7,246 nucleotides of DNA from JAUXFK01 sp034189035. Lineage in GTDB: Bacteria > Desulfobacterota > UBA8473. The notes beneath the pieces are model-generated. The model saw nothing but the letters and a program-made list of their open reading frames with translations, searched no databases and was not told the origin of the DNA. A program made the position numbers and the translations under genes. Every line of letters starts with the position of its first letter. The stretch's first letter is position 1. Below are positions 5,987 through 7,246 of the stretch, piece by piece. The stretch covers positions 1 through 7,246 of the forward strand of contig JAXHVA010000162.1 of assembly GCA_034189035.1 (NCBI GenBank), in the 5' to 3' direction.

Positions 5987-6032
5987 AAGGATTAGTTCCG
6001 AGCTCTCGTCCCTCAACTCGGAAATAATCCTT
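5987..6032. repeat. Long inverted repeat downstream of the hydrolase gene
   Basis: The arms 5987-6002 and 6017-6032 are 16 bases long with one mismatch, around a 14-base loop. It sits 46 bp past the hydrolase stop (minus strand). No run of T follows on the minus strand and only a broken T-rich stretch on the plus strand, so it is a weak candidate for a bidirectional terminator. An element end or transposon-associated hairpin is equally possible. Confidence 0.55.
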
Positions 6033-6077
6033 TATTTGTTGTGCTCTGTAATTGACAAAAGAAAATATTTTCACGTC

Positions 6078-7102
6078 TTAAAATTCCATCATTACTTTTA
6101 AAAACTTGAACACTGCCGGATCAATGGCTTTTATATCATCATTCATCATAACACAGACAAAAATGTTTCTTTTAGGATGATAAAAAAGAGATACCCCAAA
6201 CCCTTTGATACTACCTGTATGTCCGACAATATTACCTGCAGGAGTCCCTAAAGCTGCCACCATAGCCTTTCCATAGTAGGTACTTTGTGTGACTGTCATA
6301 AGATTTATATCCGAAAATATTATGTGAAGACTCCCTTGTGACAAAAGCCTTCCACCCATAAATGCTTGAAAAAATATGATCAAATCTCTCGGCGTTGCAG
6401 CAATCGAACCTGCAGCAAAAGGAACAACAGAATTCTCCGATTCGATTAAAACATTCCCCTTATGATGACCCTTGACAATAAGATCATTAATTATCTCTGA
6501 TGTTATCACATCTGTTTTGTGCAAGTTAATTTTATTGATGATATTATGCTCAACTGCTTCTCTGTAGGATCTTCCAGTTACCCGCTCTATGATGATTCCA
6601 AGCATTAGATAGCCAGTATTCGAATAGGCATAATGTTGGCCAGGCTTAAAAAGTATTTCTTCCGGATTGCGATAAAGGTATTTTTTGGATTCATCTTCTT
6701 TTGTATTATCGAAACTCGCGATCCCTGTAGTATGTGCAAGAAGATGGCTTATTGTCACATGACTTGCCCAGCTTATTTCAGGAAACCATTTTGTAACAGG
6801 ATCTTCCAGGCCCAACTGACCCTCTTCAATTAAGTTTAATATTAGAATGGCTGCAAATGTCTTTCCAATACTTCCAGCATAAAATTTTAAATCAGAAGCA
6901 ATTTTTACTTTTGATGTATTATCTGTAATCCCACGGGCAGAACACCATATACAATTATCCGGTATTCCGAAGCATGCGCTTATTCCCTTGGCCCCTGTAA
7001 CTATCATTATCTTTTCTAATTCTTTTTCAAGCAAGGCTATTTTTTCTTTGCTAAAAGATTGTGGGATGATAGATCCATTGGATTTAATGGTTTCGAGGAG
7101 TA
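6078..7102 (-). CDS. Serine beta-lactamase-fold hydrolase, 5' end cut off by a group II intron
   Basis: About 341 codons of a class C beta-lactamase / PBP-like hydrolase (Pfam Beta-lactamase type) lie downstream of the intron border. Active-site motifs are in place: SIGK (nucleophile Ser codon 6872-6870, SxxK), YSN (6626-6618) and HTG (6221-6213) as the KTG equivalent. Other family landmarks are ISHLLAHTTGI, FKPGQHYAYSNTGY and the C-terminal GFGVSLFYHP. Such enzymes are usually exported and act on peptidoglycan, D-peptides or esters; true beta-lactam resistance is not implied. Homologues normally begin with a signal peptide before 'FSKEKIALLEKEL'. Here the frame instead passes upstream through LLETIKSNG straight into intron sequence, with no start codon preceded by a ribosome site. 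The 5' exon should lie on the other side of the intron, outside the window. Expression would need splicing. Confidence 0.88.
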
Positions 7103-7246
7103 ATCGGGATAGGGAGAAGCCTCGAGGCTTCCCTCCTCTCACACCACCGGGCATACGAATCACGTAACACCGGTTCGGTTGATTAAGTCGGCTTAATGAA
7201 CAACCTCGGCAATCCCAGGTCAGCAAAATACTACGGTGGGAATACC
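7103..7246 (-). mobile_element. Group II intron, 3' end (domains V-VI), runs off window
   Basis: On the minus strand the segment AACCGAACCGGTG, then CGTATGCCCGGTGGTGTGAG, then a GGGAAGCC/GGCTTC hairpin (domain VI, 7116-7134), then TATCCCGAT, reproduces the ordered 3' end of bacterial group II introns, where the domain V strand '(C/A)CGGTGGTGTGAGAGG' precedes a domain VI stem with a bulged A. The A eight bases before the end (7110) is the likely branch point, and ending in AT at 7103 obeys the terminal AY rule. Upstream sequence (TTAAGCCGACTTAATCAACC) is the usual linker after the intron-encoded reverse transcriptase, which must lie beyond 7246. The intron is in the same orientation as the hydrolase gene, as needed for splicing. 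The domain V arms are not a perfect consensus match, so the ribozyme may be weakened. The exact border is inferred. Confidence 0.75.
7141..7180 (-). ncRNA. Group II intron domain V (catalytic hairpin)
   Basis: The hairpin has a TACG/CGTA upper stem, a TG bulge on its 3' side and a GGT-containing lower strand, consistent with the catalytic core of the ribozyme. The 5' strand departs from the common ACCGCCGTG form, so catalytic-triad pairing should be judged with a covariance model. Confidence 0.6.

Noticed and set aside
6633..6833. 66-codon plus-strand frame
   Set aside because: It is antisense to the conserved hydrolase core, with no supporting signal.

Overview
This AT-rich bacterial window is a gene-poor, mobile-element-rich stretch. 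It holds one intact two-component signalling operon surrounded by the remains of at least five mobile elements. No core marker gene fixes the taxon. The 7TM/PAS kinase style, the response regulator with a C-terminal CxxC...CxxC module, the IS types and the group II intron would fit Desulfobacterota or a similar deep environmental lineage; this is a guess from family resemblance.

Layout. Bases 1-96 (minus) are the 5' end of an IS5-like transposase running off the window. Bases 226-396 hold a short remnant resembling the C-terminus of a class III CoA-transferase. Bases 575-2927 hold the only complete operon: a 583-aa membrane histidine kinase (seven membrane segments, PAS, HisKA, HATPase) followed 31 bp later by a 189-aa response regulator (receiver domain plus a four-cysteine zinc-ribbon-like tail, no DNA-binding domain). 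Immediately downstream, convergent, lies a multiply frameshifted IS256-type transposase C-terminus (2930 to about 3272).

Bases 3431-3584 are a GC-rich block of nested palindromes. It replaces the C-terminal end of a hicB-like antitoxin gene (minus, start 3764) that has no visible hicA. About 460 bp of decayed or non-coding sequence follows. Then come two divergently oriented remnants of HUH-nuclease transposases with abutting 5' ends: a RAYT/IS200-like Y1 transposase (4241-5048, minus) and an IS91-like Y2 transposase (about 5090-5841, plus). Both carry frameshifts and in-frame stops.

Bases 6078-7102 (minus) encode a serine beta-lactamase-fold hydrolase with all three active-site motifs but no native start or signal peptide. 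Its reading frame runs directly into the 3' end (domains V and VI) of a group II intron (7103-7246, minus), so the gene appears to be split by the intron, with the 5' exon outside the window.

Together, kinase and regulator form a signalling pair whose output is probably protein-protein or non-DNA. Everything else records repeated insertion and decay. I found no convincing new defence or metabolic system. The most interesting items are the nested palindrome block that truncates hicB, the intron-split hydrolase, and the back-to-back Y1/Y2 HUH remnants.
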